Source: Caballeronia sp. INDeC2
Lineage (GTDB): Bacteria > Pseudomonadota > Gammaproteobacteria > Burkholderiales > Burkholderiaceae
Assembly: GCF_023631325.1 (NCBI RefSeq)
Contig: NZ_JALQDG010000010.1
Span: forward strand, 1 to 64,000
DNA length: 64,000 nt
Direction of reading: 5' to 3'
Both the position numbers and the translations under genes were made by a program. Shown one piece after another: positions 1 to 9,120 of the stretch; within the stretch, counting starts at the first letter, position 1; each line of letters opens with the position of its first letter. A model generated the notes under the pieces. The model searched no databases and was not told the origin of the DNA. It worked only from the letters and a program-made list of their open reading frames with translations.

Positions 1-75
1 CGCGATCTTCGCGAGCGAGCCGCCGAACTTGCCTACCGCCGTACGCGCGGCCGATACGATCACTACGTCAGTCAT
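1..75 (-). CDS. phaA: Acetyl-CoA acetyltransferase (beta-ketothiolase), 5' end only
   Basis: Only the first 25 codons lie in the window; the gene runs off the left edge on the minus strand. The N-terminus MTDVVIVSAARTAVGKFGG is the standard opening of thiolase-family acetyl-CoA acetyltransferases. These condense two acetyl-CoA to acetoacetyl-CoA, the first step of polyhydroxybutyrate synthesis. The start lies 67 bp downstream of the phaC stop on the same strand, so a phaC-phaA operon is inferred, as in other Burkholderiales. The catalytic cysteines are outside the window, so the PHB-specific assignment rests on the N-terminus and the phaC neighbour. Confidence 0.85.
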   Translation of the reverse strand, partial: MTDVVIVSAARTAVGKFGGSLAKIA

Positions 76-142
76 TTCAGTTTCCTTTTGGCATCGAATG
101 TTAATGCGGCTCCGAACGGATCCGTGCGCTCGCGCGCGCCGC

Positions 143-2155
143 TCAGAAGTCGCGTTCCAGTACGTAACGGCCGGGTGCGGCCTCGATTACCGGGTAAGTC
201 TTCGATCCCAGCGCCGCGCCCGCCTTGACCCGCTCGCCCGCGTTTTGCGCAAGCCACTTCGACCAGGTCGGCCACCAGCTTCCGGGATGCTCCGCCGCGG
301 CCTCGAACCATGCATCGGGGTTCTCCGGCAGTTTTCCGTCATTGCTGTCGATCGTCCAGAAGCTGCGCTTGTTCTTCGACGGCGGATTGATCACGCCCGC
401 GATATGCCCCGACGCGCCGAGCACGAACTTCCGCGGACCGCCGAGCACCGGCGCGGACGCATACGCCGATTTCCACGGCACGATATGGTCTTCCCGCGAA
501 CCGTAGATGAAGGTCGGCAGCGTGAGACGCGACAGGTCGACCGACTCGCCGCACACCGTCAGCGCGTTCGGCGTCTTAAGCTTGTTTTCGAGATACGTGT
601 TGCGCAGATACCAGACGCACATCGGGCCCGGCAGGTTCGTCGAATCGCTGTTCCAGAAGAGCAAATCGAACGCTTGCGGCGTGCGGCCCTTGAGGTAGTT
701 ATCGACGACGTAATTCCAGATCAGATCGTTCGGACGCAGATACGAGAACGTGTTGGCGAACTCGATGCCGCGCATGAGACCGGCAGGCGCGCCGCCCTTG
801 CCGCCGATCGACTGCTCGCGCATCTGCACGTGCGCCTCGTCGACGAAGACATCGAGCACGCCCGTATCGGAGAAATCGAGCATCGCGGTGAGCAGCGTCA
901 TCGATGCGGCCGGTTCCTCGCCGCGCTTCCCGGCCACCGCGAGCGCGGTCGCGAGAATCGTCCCGCCGATGCAGAAGCCGAGCGTATTGATCTTGTCCTC
1001 GCCGGTGATCTCCTGCACGACGCCGATCGTCTCGAGCACGCCCTGCTCGACGTAGTCGTCCCACGTCTTGTGCGCGATCGACTGATCCGCATTGCGCCAC
1101 GACAGGATGAACACCTGATGCCCTTCTTCGAGCGCGAAGCGCACGAGCGAACCTTCCGGCGACAGGTCGAGGATGTAGAACTTGTTGATGCACGGCGGCA
1201 CGATCAGGAGCGGCCGCGCGTACACGTTCGGCGCGAGCGGCTTGTACTGAATCAGCTGCACGAGTTCGTTTTCGTAGACGACCGAACCTTCCGTCGACGC
1301 GATGTTCTTGCCGATCAGAAAGCGCGATTCGTCCGACTGCGAAATCTTGCCGCGCTGCATGTCGTTCAGCAGATTCAACATGCCCTGGCGCAGGCTTTCG
1401 CCCTTGCTCTCGATGAGCGTCTTTTGCGCATCGGGATTGAGCGCGAGGAAGTTGCTCGGCGCGGCCGCGGCGGCCCATTGCTGCACAGCGAAGCGGATGC
1501 GCTCACGCGTTTTCGGATCGCTCTGCACGGCATCCGCGAGTTCCTGCAGATAGCGCGCGTTGAGCAGATACCACGCGGCGGTGAACGCGTACGCGGGCGT
1601 GGTTTGCCATGCGGTATCGGTGAAGCGCCGGTCTTTCAGCGCTGTTGGATCGATGCTCTGCGCGCTTGCCTGCTTGAGCAGTTCGGCGGCATCGCGCGAA
1701 TAATTGCTCTGCAATTGATGAAGACGCTCGGGCGCGATCGCGGCGGTCGGAATCTTCGGCAGCGTGGGCAATCCCTGCATCGAAGAGCCGAAGCCCGGCA
1801 TGCTGCTCGCGAGCTTCGCGAATTCCGCGATGCCGCTCATTTTCGTGAAGTCGGGCATTTGCGGCATGGCGCCCGGCGCCGGAAATGCCGTCGGGAATGC
1901 AGCGGATGGAAATCCGTTTGGAAAACCGTTGGCGAAGGCAGCGAATGCGGCGAACGGCGATGCCGCCGCGTCGTTTGCCGTATTCGTCTGTTGAGTGAAT
2001 TTCGACCATTGCGCAGGGTCGGCCACGCTGCGCCACGCGTTCAGCCATTGATCGAACGCCTGCTGTACGCCAGTCGTATCGGCGGATGACGCCTCGGCCG
2101 AGGTGCTGTCGGCGGTACGGGAGCGGGAAGATGAGGAAGTAGATTTGGAAGCCAT
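143..2155 (-). CDS. phaC: Class I poly(3-hydroxyalkanoate) synthase
   Basis: Polymerises 3-hydroxyacyl-CoA (mainly 3-hydroxybutyryl-CoA) into PHA at the granule surface. The lipase-like box GFCIGG places the nucleophile at Cys395. Asp556 (in YGSREDHIVPW) and His584 (in GASGHIAG) complete the triad. The spacings of 161 and 189 residues equal those of the Cupriavidus enzyme (Cys319, Asp480, His508, from memory). At 670 residues it is about 80 longer than that 589-residue reference. The surplus is N-terminal: a Ser/Ala/Thr-rich start (residues 1-30) and a Phe/Ala/Pro/Gly-rich stretch near residues 65-105. The ATG at 2155 has only a weak ribosome site (GCGGG just upstream). It is followed by phaA on the same strand. 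Confidence 0.97.
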   Translation of the reverse strand: MASKSTSSSSRSRTADSTSAEASSADTTGVQQAFDQWLNAWRSVADPAQWSKFTQQTNTANDAAASPFAAFAAFANGFPNGFPSAAFPTAFPAPGAMPQMPDFTKMSGIAEFAKLASSMPGFGSSMQGLPTLPKIPTAAIAPERLHQLQSNYSRDAAELLKQASAQSIDPTALKDRRFTDTAWQTTPAYAFTAAWYLLNARYLQELADAVQSDPKTRERIRFAVQQWAAAAAPSNFLALNPDAQKTLIESKGESLRQGMLNLLNDMQRGKISQSDESRFLIGKNIASTEGSVVYENELVQLIQYKPLAPNVYARPLLIVPPCINKFYILDLSPEGSLVRFALEEGHQVFILSWRNADQSIAHKTWDDYVEQGVLETIGVVQEITGEDKINTLGFCIGGTILATALAVAGKRGEEPAASMTLLTAMLDFSDTGVLDVFVDEAHVQMREQSIGGKGGAPAGLMRGIEFANTFSYLRPNDLIWNYVVDNYLKGRTPQAFDLLFWNSDSTNLPGPMCVWYLRNTYLENKLKTPNALTVCGESVDLSRLTLPTFIYGSREDHIVPWKSAYASAPVLGGPRKFVLGASGHIAGVINPPSKNKRSFWTIDSNDGKLPENPDAWFEAAAEHPGSWWPTWSKWLAQNAGERVKAGAALGSKTYPVIEAAPGRYVLERDF

Positions 2156-2309
2156 ACCCGCTTTTGACCTGTGAGTCTCGCAAGACTTGGATTGCTAACG
2201 CAGGCATCGCCGGGCTTTCTTCGACCAGCGCGCAAGTGTTGGTGCGCCTTATGCGCGCGGCAAGTTGAGCCTTGCTACGCCGTGCCCCGATTGAATGAAT
2301 TCCAGGAAC

Positions 2310-2339
2310 ATTCTTGCTCTAGGATGTCACGCATGTCAA
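2310..2339 (-). promoter_or_regulatory. Predicted sigma70 promoter of phaC
   Basis: On the minus strand a perfect -35 TTGACA (2339-2334) is followed by an 18-bp spacer and AAGAAT (2315-2310) as the -10. This closely resembles the promoter reported for Cupriavidus phaC (TTGACA, 18-bp spacer, AACAAT; from memory). It would give a leader of roughly 145-150 nt before the phaC ATG. Prediction from sequence only. Confidence 0.5.
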
Positions 2340-2355
2340 TGCTTCGTCCCGATTT

Positions 2356-2433
2356 TGCCGCAGTGCGATATTTTTTTAATTATCGTTTTCCCCCATGCGA
2401 AATATTGCATTTCGCATGAAATATCGCCGCGGC
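2356..2433. repeat. Nested inverted repeat upstream of phaC
   Basis: The inner pair is CATGCGAAAT (2394-2403) and ATTTCGCATG (2409-2418), a perfect 10-bp inverted repeat around ATTGC. An outer pair flanks it: GCGATATTT (2365-2373) with AAATATCGC (2419-2427). Further out TGCCGC (2356-2361) pairs with GCGGCA (2428-2433). The stretch is AT-richer than its surroundings. It lies just upstream of the predicted phaC promoter and downstream of pgeF. No T-tract follows the stem on either strand, so it does not look like an ordinary terminator. A regulator-binding site or a cruciform is possible. The rest of the 320-bp pgeF-phaC gap holds the phaC promoter and leader, and no gene is visible. Confidence 0.6.
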
Positions 2434-2475
2434 AGAAAATGGTCGTAGGGTGTTTTCGAATACGATTGCCGAGTG

Positions 2476-3312
2476 TCAATCGGTAAGCCAGATCATCGCG
2501 GCCATTCGACCGGTTACACGATCGCGTCGATACGAATAAAAGCGCTCTTTTTCCGTGACGGTGCAATGCGCGCCGCCATGAATCCGCGCGGCATCGATGC
2601 CGATATCGGCGAGACGCAGGCGCGCAAGTGCGTAAATATCCGCGAAGTATTTGGCCGGCGCGCCGCCCGTGGGCGTGAACGCGGCTTTTGTCGCGTCCCG
2701 GCGATTTGCCGATGCTGCCGCGACGAAGGCATCGAGCACCTCCTCGCCCACTTCGAACGTTTCCGGCCCGATGGCCGGCCCGAGAAACGCATTGAGCTTC
2801 GATGCCGGCACGCCCGCCAGCGTCGCCACGCGCTCGCCCGTCTTCTCGACGATGCCGCCGACAAGACCGCGCCAGCCCGCGTGCGCCGCGCCGACCGCGC
2901 GGCCGTCGTCGTCGCAGAAGAGGACGGGGAGGCAATCGGCCGTCATCACGACGCACACGACGCCCGCGCGGTCCGTCACGCTGCCGTCGGCGCGCGTGCG
3001 CTCGCCTGCCGCCAAGCGTTCGATGACCGCGTGAGCATCCTCGACCTGCGTGCCGTGGATCTGTTCCAGCCAGGCGGCGTGGCGCAGACCCGTCGATGCA
3101 AGCGCGCGGCGGCGGTTCTCCTTCACCGCTTCGGGCGCGTCGCCGGATGAAAAGCCGAGATTGAGACCGCCCGCGCCGGGCCTGCCGCCATCGTAGGGCG
3201 CGTCGCTCACGCCGCCCGCGCGCGTCGTGACGAATGCGCGCACGCGCGGCGATACGTTCCATTGCGGCACTACGCAGTCTTTCGATTGCAGCCTGGCGGC
3301 GTCGTGGGTCAT
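2476..3312 (-). CDS. pgeF: Peptidoglycan editing factor / multicopper polyphenol oxidase-fold protein
   Basis: A YfiH/DUF152-family protein of 278 residues. Family motifs are visible: TADCLPVLF, a histidine motif in [11 protein letters not shown], and [15 protein letters not shown] near the middle. E. coli YfiH removes wrongly incorporated L-serine from peptidoglycan precursors; other members have purine nucleosidase or laccase activity. The exact activity here is inferred from family. Its ATG overlaps the rluD stop by 4 bp (ATGA), implying translational coupling. The rluD-pgeF order is widely conserved. Confidence 0.92.
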   Translation of the reverse strand: MTHDAARLQSKDCVVPQWNVSPRVRAFVTTRAGGVSDAPYDGGRPGAGGLNLGFSSGDAPEAVKENRRRALASTGLRHAAWLEQIHGTQVEDAHAVIERLAAGERTRADGSVTDRAGVVCVVMTADCLPVLFCDDDGRAVGAAHAGWRGLVGGIVEKTGERVATLAGVPASKLNAFLGPAIGPETFEVGEEVLDAFVAAASANRRDATKAAFTPTGGAPAKYFADIYALARLRLADIGIDAARIHGGAHCTVTEKERFYSYRRDRVTGRMAAMIWLTD

Positions 3313-4472
3313 GCTTCGTCGTCCTCGTACTCTTCGTCGTCCCAGTCGTCTTCGTCGCCCTCGCCCGTGTCGTAGGCCTCGGCGAAGCCTTCGTCCTCAT
3401 CGAACTCGACTTCCTCGTCCTGTCCGAAGCCCAGTTCCGCTGCGAGCGCCGCGATGTCCTCGGGTACGTCCGCGCGCCAGTGCACTTCCTTGCCGGCCGC
3501 GGGATGAATCAGGCCGAGCCGCCACGCGTGCAACGCCTGACGGGAGAAATCGTTAGGCAGCGGCCTCACGGACCGCTTGCCGCGCGCGTGTCCGTACACC
3601 GGATCGCCGAGCAGCGGATGCTGGACATGCGCGCAATGCACGCGAATCTGGTGCGTGCGGCCCGTTTCCAGATCGCAGTGAATCGCGCTGACCGGCTGAC
3701 CGTGCCACGTCGTCCGGTCGATGGTGCGGAAATGCGTACGCGCGGGCTTGCCGGACGCGGTCTTCACTACCGCCATGCGGGTGCGCTCGCGCGGATCGCG
3801 ACCGATCGGGGCGTCGATCGTGCCTTCGTCGGGCATGTTGCCCCACACGAACGCGACGTAGCGGCGCTTGACCGTGCGCGCCTGCAACTGGCGCACCAGG
3901 TCGGTCTGCGCCTCGAGCGTGCGGGCGACGACCATCAGTCCGGACGTTTCCTTGTCCAGCCGATGCACGATGCCCGCGCGCGGCAGTCCCGCGGCGGCAT
4001 CGCCGTAACGATGCAGGAGGCCATTGAGCAGCGTGCCGCTCCAGTTGCCCGCGGCCGGATGCACCACCATGCCCGCGGGCTTGTTGATGACGACGAGCGA
4101 CTCGTCCTCATACACGATATGCAGGGGCACCGGCTCGGGCGCGAAAGCGAGTTGCTCCGGCAGGAGATCGGGCACGAGCGTGATCGTCGCGCCGAGCGGC
4201 ACCGGCTGACGCACCTTCGCATTCGCGCCGTCGATCCGCACGCGCCCTTCCTCGATCCAGCCCTGCAGCCGGCTGCGCGAGAATTCGGGAAAGATTTTGG
4301 CGAGCACCTTGTCGAGCCGATCGCCCGCGAGTTCGTCGGGCACGCGCGCCTCGCGCGGCGCTTCGCGGCCCGCGTTCCCGGTCGAATCGGCCGAAGCCGA
4401 ATCGTCGCCGGTGGCGCATGGGCTATAATCTTTGAGTTGGTCTTTGGTACGACGTGTACTTGAGCGGGTCAT
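3309..4472 (-). CDS. rluD: 23S rRNA pseudouridine(1911/1915/1917) synthase
   Basis: Isomerises uridines of helix 69 of 23S rRNA. Counting from the ATG at 4472, an S4-like RNA-binding domain spans about residues 46-105. The catalytic motif HRLDKETSG carries the nucleophilic Asp at about 173. The frame stays open to 4556 through a TTG, but the MTRSSTRR start fits better because the longer form would run into the bamD leader. The protein ends with an unusual tail of more than 30 mostly Asp/Glu residues. It overlaps pgeF by 4 bp and is divergent from bamD. Confidence 0.95.
   Translation of the reverse strand: MTRSSTRRTKDQLKDYSPCATGDDSASADSTGNAGREAPREARVPDELAGDRLDKVLAKIFPEFSRSRLQGWIEEGRVRIDGANAKVRQPVPLGATITLVPDLLPEQLAFAPEPVPLHIVYEDESLVVINKPAGMVVHPAAGNWSGTLLNGLLHRYGDAAAGLPRAGIVHRLDKETSGLMVVARTLEAQTDLVRQLQARTVKRRYVAFVWGNMPDEGTIDAPIGRDPRERTRMAVVKTASGKPARTHFRTIDRTTWHGQPVSAIHCDLETGRTHQIRVHCAHVQHPLLGDPVYGHARGKRSVRPLPNDFSRQALHAWRLGLIHPAAGKEVHWRADVPEDIAALAAELGFGQDEEVEFDEDEGFAEAYDTGEGDEDDWDDEEYEDDEA
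4424..4429 (+). promoter_or_regulatory. Candidate -10 element for bamD
   Basis: A perfect TATAAT lies on the plus strand inside the 5' end of the divergent rluD, about 130 bp before bamD. No convincing -35 hexamer stands 16-18 bp upstream, so this is a weak prediction. Confidence 0.25.
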
Positions 4473-4558
4473 TTGAACGAGATTCGGCGGCATGAGTTGG
4501 AAGCCGCGCCGGAAACACAGCCAGAACAGCGAGAATAAGCCAGGAACAGCAAGCACTG

Positions 4559-5392
4559 ATGCGAGCCTTCAACACCATTCATCTCTCGATGCGTCAATCG
4601 ATCAAGTATCTGGCGCTGGCCGCGAGCGTCGCCATCGTTACGGCCTGTCACGGCCTTCCCGAGAAGACCGACGAAACGGCATTGTGGAACAACAACAAAT
4701 TATATACGGAGGCTCAGGACGCGCTATCCGGCAGCGACTGGGGCAAGTGCGCCAAGTACTTCGAAGCGCTCGAAGGCCGCGATCCGTTCGGCCATTTCGC
4801 GCAGCAGGCGCAGATCAACGTCGCGTACTGCAACTGGAAGGATAGCGAAACGGCCAACGCCGATCAGGCTATCGACCGTTTCATCAAGCTGCACCCGGAT
4901 CATCCCGAGATCGCATATGCGTACTATCTCAAAGGCATGATCCACTTCAACGACGACTTGGGCCTCTTCGGCCGCTTCTCCGGTCAGGACATGAGCGAGC
5001 GCGACCCGAAGTCGCTGCGCGAGTCCTATGACGCGTTCAAGGTCGTCGTCGACAAATATCCGCAAAGCAAGTACGCGCCCGACGCAGCGCAGCGCATGCG
5101 CTATATCGTGAACGCGCTCGCATCGCACGAAGTACATGCCGCCGATTATTACTATCGCCGTGGCGCGTATGTGGCCGCGATCAACCGCGCGCAACTCGCG
5201 ATTCGCGAGTACAGGAATGCGCCGGCGACGGAAGACGCGCTGCACATCATGATGCTGTCGTACCAGAGGCTCGATCAGCCGCAACTGGCCGACGACACCA
5301 AACGCGTGCTCGCCGCGACGTTCCCGGACAGCCCGTATGTGACAGGCAAACGCCGCGCGGGCACCGACAAGCCCTGGTATCAGATCTGGTAA
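4559..5392 (+). CDS. bamD: Outer membrane protein assembly factor BamD (lipoprotein)
   Basis: Essential lipoprotein of the BAM complex that folds beta-barrel proteins into the outer membrane. A signal peptide ends in the lipobox VTAC, with the acylated Cys at residue 30 from the first ATG. TPR-type helices follow, including [15 protein letters not shown] near the middle. Length (277) fits the family. Two starts are possible: 4559, preceded by AGGA 13 nt away, or 4589 ([13 protein letters not shown]), which gives a more typical 20-residue signal peptide. It is divergent from rluD, and a strong terminator follows. Confidence 0.96.
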   Translation: MRAFNTIHLSMRQSIKYLALAASVAIVTACHGLPEKTDETALWNNNKLYTEAQDALSGSDWGKCAKYFEALEGRDPFGHFAQQAQINVAYCNWKDSETANADQAIDRFIKLHPDHPEIAYAYYLKGMIHFNDDLGLFGRFSGQDMSERDPKSLRESYDAFKVVVDKYPQSKYAPDAAQRMRYIVNALASHEVHAADYYYRRGAYVAAINRAQLAIREYRNAPATEDALHIMMLSYQRLDQPQLADDTKRVLAATFPDSPYVTGKRRAGTDKPWYQIW

Positions 5393-5406
5393 GACACGCG
5401 GGCAAC

Positions 5407-5441
5407 AAAAAAACGGCCGGTTTATAACCGGCCGTTTTTTT
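5407..5441. terminator. Bidirectional intrinsic terminator between bamD and the DinG-like gene
   Basis: A GC-rich stem (CGGCCGGTT/AACCGGCCG) is flanked by seven A on the left and seven T on the right. It can stop transcription from both convergent genes. Confidence 0.92.
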
Positions 5442-5470
5442 ACGTCGATCGAAATTCAGGATTCCGACAG

Positions 5471-7699
5471 TTACTCCGCCAGCTCAGTTTTCCACTTCGC
5501 CGCATCGCTGAAAAATTCACGCACCACGTCCAGTTCGCGCGTACGCTTGAACGGCGGCAGGCTTTGCCAGATGCGCCGACCGTAAGGCTTGTCGACGAGG
5601 CGCGTGTCGCAGATCATCAGCACGCCGCGATCCGTCTCCGCGCGAATCAGGCGCCCCGCACCCTGCTTCAACGTGATGACCGCCTGCGGCAACTGATGCA
5701 CAGCGAATGGGCTCAGTCCTTTCTTCGTCAGCGCGTCGAGCCGCGCGGCGAGCACGGGATCGTCAGGCGGCGCGAACGGCAGCTTGTCGATGACGACGAG
5801 CGACAGCGCATCGCCGCGGACATCGACGCCTTCCCAGAAGCTCTGACTGCCCACGAGGATCGCATTGCCGTAGGCGCGGAAACGATCGAGCAGTTCGGTG
5901 CGGCTCGCGTCGCCCTGCACGAGCAGCGGATTGTCCCAGCCACGTCGTTCGATGATGTCGCGCAGGCGCGTCGCGATGCGTTCCACCGCGCGCAGCGTCG
6001 TGCACAGCACGAAGACGCCGCCGCCCGCCGCCTCGATCACCGGCAGCGCTGCCTCGAATACGGCATCGGTGAATTGCGGCGACGAAGGCTGCGGCAGATT
6101 GCGCGGCACGTACAGCAAACCTTGCGTCGGGTAATCGAACGGGCTCGGCAGCGTCATCGAACGGCGCGCGTTCAGGCCCATTTGCGCCGCGTAATGCGTG
6201 AAGTCGCCGCGCACCGACAGCGTCGCGGACGTGAAAATCCACGCGCGCGGTACGCCCGCGCGCTGCTTCGCGAAGATCGGCGCAACTGACAGCGGCGTCT
6301 CGTGCAACTGCACCGTGTGCGAGAACACTTCGATCCAGCGCACCATCTCGTTCGGCTCTTCCCTGGCCGCCTTCTTGGCCGTGTCCTCGTCCGCGACGAC
6401 CGCGCGTTCGAGCGACGTCGGCGGCGTCGTCCAGCCCGCGAGCAGGTCCTGCAACTCGCGGGCGCGGCGAACCAGCGCCTGCAACGATTCCGCCCGCTCC
6501 GCATGCGAGGACAGCATCGCGGCGAGCGCCGAAAGATGCGTCTCCAGCGTGTCGAGCGCCTCGAAAATCGGATGACCGTCCGGCAACTGCCCGAGCGACA
6601 GGCGCACCGAATCTTCCTTGAACGCGAGCCGCACATCGCGGGCCGCACGCTCCAGCGCCGCGCCGAGCTTGGTCCAGTCGGCGGCGTCGCGCGCGTGCGA
6701 GAGTCCTTCGGCGACGGTATCGCGCGCGAGTTCGAGCAGTTGCGTCGTCGAGAGCGTGTCGCCGAAGAAGAGCGTCGCCGTCTCGGGCAACTGATGCGCC
6801 TCGTCGAAGATGATCGTGTTCGCCGTCGGCAGCAGTTCGGCCATGCCGGTATCGCGCAGCATCACATCGGCGAAGAAGAGATGGTGATTCACCACGACGA
6901 TGTCCGCCTGCTGCGCTTCTTTGCGCGCCTGCATCACGAAGCATTCCTTGTAATGCGGGCATTCCTGACCGAGGCAGTTGTCGCGCGTGGACGTGACCAT
7001 CGGCCAGACGGGCGAATTCTCCGGCACGCTCGCGAGTTCGGCTTTGTCGCCGGTTCGCGTGATCTTCGCGAAACGGACGATCTCCTGCAAATGCGACGTA
7101 TCCTGGCGCGACGGCAGGCGGCCGTTGTCGGCGGTGCGCTCAAGGTAGTAGTGGCACAGATAGTTCGCGCGGCCCTTCAGCATCGCGACGGACACCGGCA
7201 CCGCGAGCGCGTCGCGCACGGTCGGGATGTCGCGCTGGAAAAGCTGATCCTGCAGATGCTTCGTGCCCGTCGACACGATGACCTTGCCGCCCCACAACAT
7301 GGCCGGCACTAGGTACGCATAAGTCTTGCCGGTGCCCGTTCCGGCCTCGACGATGAGCGTGTTCTCGCCGCCGTCGATCGCCGCTTTCGCCGTCGCGATG
7401 CCAATGTCGTCGGTTGCTTGCTCGTCTGGCGCGTACGGTTTGTCGGAGGGGCCGAGCTTGCGCGCGGGGCGGCGCTGCGCCTCGAACATCGCGGGCTCGG
7501 GCATGGCGCGGCCGGATGCTTCCATCGCAGCCGCGACCGAGCGCGCCATTTCAATCTGCGACGCGCGCGGCCGATAGCCGTCGATCGCGCGCGCCAGCAA
7601 GCCTTGCGCGGAAAAGATGGCGTCGAGCTCGACGCCGCGTTTGTCGGTCAGCGCGAGCGGCGCGCTGGCGTCGTCGCTGGATTGTGCGGGTGAGTTCAA
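5471..7699 (-). CDS. DinG/YoaA-type ATP-dependent DNA helicase (XPD/Rad3-like, Fe-S)
   Basis: A superfamily 2 5'-3' helicase, acting on damaged or stalled DNA by analogy with E. coli YoaA/DinG. It shows a Q-motif-like YRPRASQIEM near residue 42, Walker A EAGTGTGKT at about 118-126, and FDEAH. A cysteine set spans CHYYLERT to CLGQECPHYKEC and would hold the 4Fe-4S cluster. At 742 residues it is longer than YoaA (about 636), partly through a Pro/Arg-rich insert (about 67-100) between the Q motif and Walker A. The start must be upstream of the Q motif; the best candidate is a TTG at 7699, with AGGA 11 nt before it. YoaA and DinG cannot be separated here. Confidence 0.9.
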   Translation of the reverse strand: MNSPAQSSDDASAPLALTDKRGVELDAIFSAQGLLARAIDGYRPRASQIEMARSVAAAMEASGRAMPEPAMFEAQRRPARKLGPSDKPYAPDEQATDDIGIATAKAAIDGGENTLIVEAGTGTGKTYAYLVPAMLWGGKVIVSTGTKHLQDQLFQRDIPTVRDALAVPVSVAMLKGRANYLCHYYLERTADNGRLPSRQDTSHLQEIVRFAKITRTGDKAELASVPENSPVWPMVTSTRDNCLGQECPHYKECFVMQARKEAQQADIVVVNHHLFFADVMLRDTGMAELLPTANTIIFDEAHQLPETATLFFGDTLSTTQLLELARDTVAEGLSHARDAADWTKLGAALERAARDVRLAFKEDSVRLSLGQLPDGHPIFEALDTLETHLSALAAMLSSHAERAESLQALVRRARELQDLLAGWTTPPTSLERAVVADEDTAKKAAREEPNEMVRWIEVFSHTVQLHETPLSVAPIFAKQRAGVPRAWIFTSATLSVRGDFTHYAAQMGLNARRSMTLPSPFDYPTQGLLYVPRNLPQPSSPQFTDAVFEAALPVIEAAGGGVFVLCTTLRAVERIATRLRDIIERRGWDNPLLVQGDASRTELLDRFRAYGNAILVGSQSFWEGVDVRGDALSLVVIDKLPFAPPDDPVLAARLDALTKKGLSPFAVHQLPQAVITLKQGAGRLIRAETDRGVLMICDTRLVDKPYGRRIWQSLPPFKRTRELDVVREFFSDAAKWKTELAE

Positions 7700-7783
7700 G
7701 GCGTGCTAAATCCTGCGGGTTTCGGCGCGGCCGCGCACGCGAGGCGCCGACGCCAGCACGAGCCCGCGTCCGGCGCGCTGGGT

Positions 7784-8017
7784 TCAGTGCGCGTCCGAGT
7801 CCAGCTGCAATTGCAGCAAGAGAATGGTGTCCTTCACCTTGAGCTTGCGCTTTTTCAGGCGCCTCAGCTCGAGATCGTCGGTGCCGGACAGCTTGTCGAT
7901 CAGCGTGTTCAGGCTGTGATGCTCTTCCTGCAATTGCGCGATGCGATCGCGCAGCACAGCGGCATCCATGGCGGGTTGTCGGGGTGCGCGCGTGGATTCA
8001 TTCAAGCGCTGCTGCAT
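7784..8017 (-). CDS. DUF465 (YdcH-family) small coiled-coil protein
   Basis: A 77-residue protein whose C-terminal part ([19 protein letters not shown] followed by a Lys/Arg-rich [13 protein letters not shown] helix) matches the DUF465 family. The function of that family is not established. A good ribosome site AGGAGG lies 6 nt before the ATG at 8017, favouring this start over the internal Met at 7969. It sits between the helicase gene and a Gln-rich exported protein on the same strand. Confidence 0.82.
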   Translation of the reverse strand: MQQRLNESTRAPRQPAMDAAVLRDRIAQLQEEHHSLNTLIDKLSGTDDLELRRLKKRKLKVKDTILLLQLQLDSDAH

Positions 8018-8070
8018 GCTCGCCTCCTTTCATCCTCTTTGCGCGGGCCCGCCAGGCGAGCCCGTCTGCC

Positions 8071-8907
8071 CTATTTACCTTGCTGCTGTTGTTGCTGCAG
8101 TTTCAGTTGTTCCTGGCGTTCCTGCTCCTGCTGTTGCGCCTTTTCCTGCGCCTTTCTGGCGGCTTCCTTCTGACGCGCTTCCACTTCCGCGCGATGCTGC
8201 GCGGCTTCCTGCTGCTTCTGCTCGTAGCGCTGCGCCTTCAGTTCGCGATCCTGTGCGTCCTGCACGCCGCGAGCGCGCGCGTCGTCGAGCTGCTTCTGGT
8301 AATCCGCCTGCTTGCGATCGTACGCCGCCTGATTGGCCGCGCGCTGCGGCGCCTCGGCGCTGCGCTGGGCGGCCGCCAGCGCGTTTTTACGCTGCTTGTC
8401 CTCGTAGGCCTGCTGGCTCGCCTTTTCGTTCACGGCGCGCTGCGGCGCTTCCGCTTCGTATTGCGCCCGCTTGATGGCCGTCTGCTGGTCGCGTTGCTTT
8501 GCCCGCTCGGCGCGCTGTTCGTCGTCGAGCGCGAGTTGTTCCTGGCGGATCTGCTGACGCGTTTCGCGCATTTCGTTGCGCGCGTTGTCGATACAGTGAT
8601 TCACGAAGAACTTGCTGTAGCAGTCGTGCTGCTTCACGCCGTAACGGTAGTTGTTTTCTTCCGTGCGACGGTCGAGCACCTTTTGGCGCTGCGCGAAATC
8701 GTCTTTCAGCGCGTCATCGGCGGTTTGCGCACTCGACGGCGCCGCATCCAGCGGACGCGCGCTCACGGACGTGCCGGGATCGATCGGCCTGGCGGTTTGA
8801 GCAAACGCGTGCTGCGACGCGAGTGCGCCTGCCGCGCACAGCAGCGAAACAGCCACGACGGACGGCACGTTTGGAAGGCGGAAGTTGGGCAAATGGATGG
8901 ACGGCAA
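8071..8907 (-). CDS. Exported Gln/Ala/Arg-rich coiled-coil protein, function unknown
   Basis: Not assigned to a named family. A signal peptide is likely: hydrophobic [15 protein letters not shown], then cleavage after HAFA near residue 36. A conserved-looking segment with two cysteines ([12 protein letters not shown]) follows at about residues 90-105. The remaining ~170 residues are charged, Gln-rich helix with a duplicated unit (EAPQRAVN and EAPQRAAN) and a C-terminal run of seven Gln before GK. No ATG starts the frame; a TTG at 8907 or a GTG at 8868 would serve, so the 5' end is uncertain. It is divergent from tex, which starts 213 bp away. Confidence 0.65.
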   Translation of the reverse strand: MPSIHLPNFRLPNVPSVVAVSLLCAAGALASQHAFAQTARPIDPGTSVSARPLDAAPSSAQTADDALKDDFAQRQKVLDRRTEENNYRYGVKQHDCYSKFFVNHCIDNARNEMRETRQQIRQEQLALDDEQRAERAKQRDQQTAIKRAQYEAEAPQRAVNEKASQQAYEDKQRKNALAAAQRSAEAPQRAANQAAYDRKQADYQKQLDDARARGVQDAQDRELKAQRYEQKQQEAAQHRAEVEARQKEAARKAQEKAQQQEQERQEQLKLQQQQQQGK

Positions 8908-9120
8908 CGTGATAAAGAATCAGGTGCGAAACGGCTTGTGCGATGTCCAAATTCTATCACCGCGCGCCGGAGCGCTTCGCCATTTATGGCAAAATGCCCC
9001 GCTCCAGCAACCCGGTCCGAACCTGGCTCGTTGCACGGTCACCCGCCCGCGGCGCCTCGCTTTCGCGAGCCTGCGCACGCGGTGCAGAATCCGCCGGCGA
9101 GCCGCAGACAGCGCAGAAAC

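Noticed and set aside
29..2089. A 686-codon plus-strand frame
   Set aside because: Antisense to phaC, whose triad and spacing are unambiguous; composition is Arg-rich as expected of a GC artefact.
7984..9120. A 379-codon N-terminal extension of tex in the same frame
   Set aside because: It runs antisense through the Gln-rich gene and is Leu/Arg low complexity; the Tex family sequence begins at 9121.
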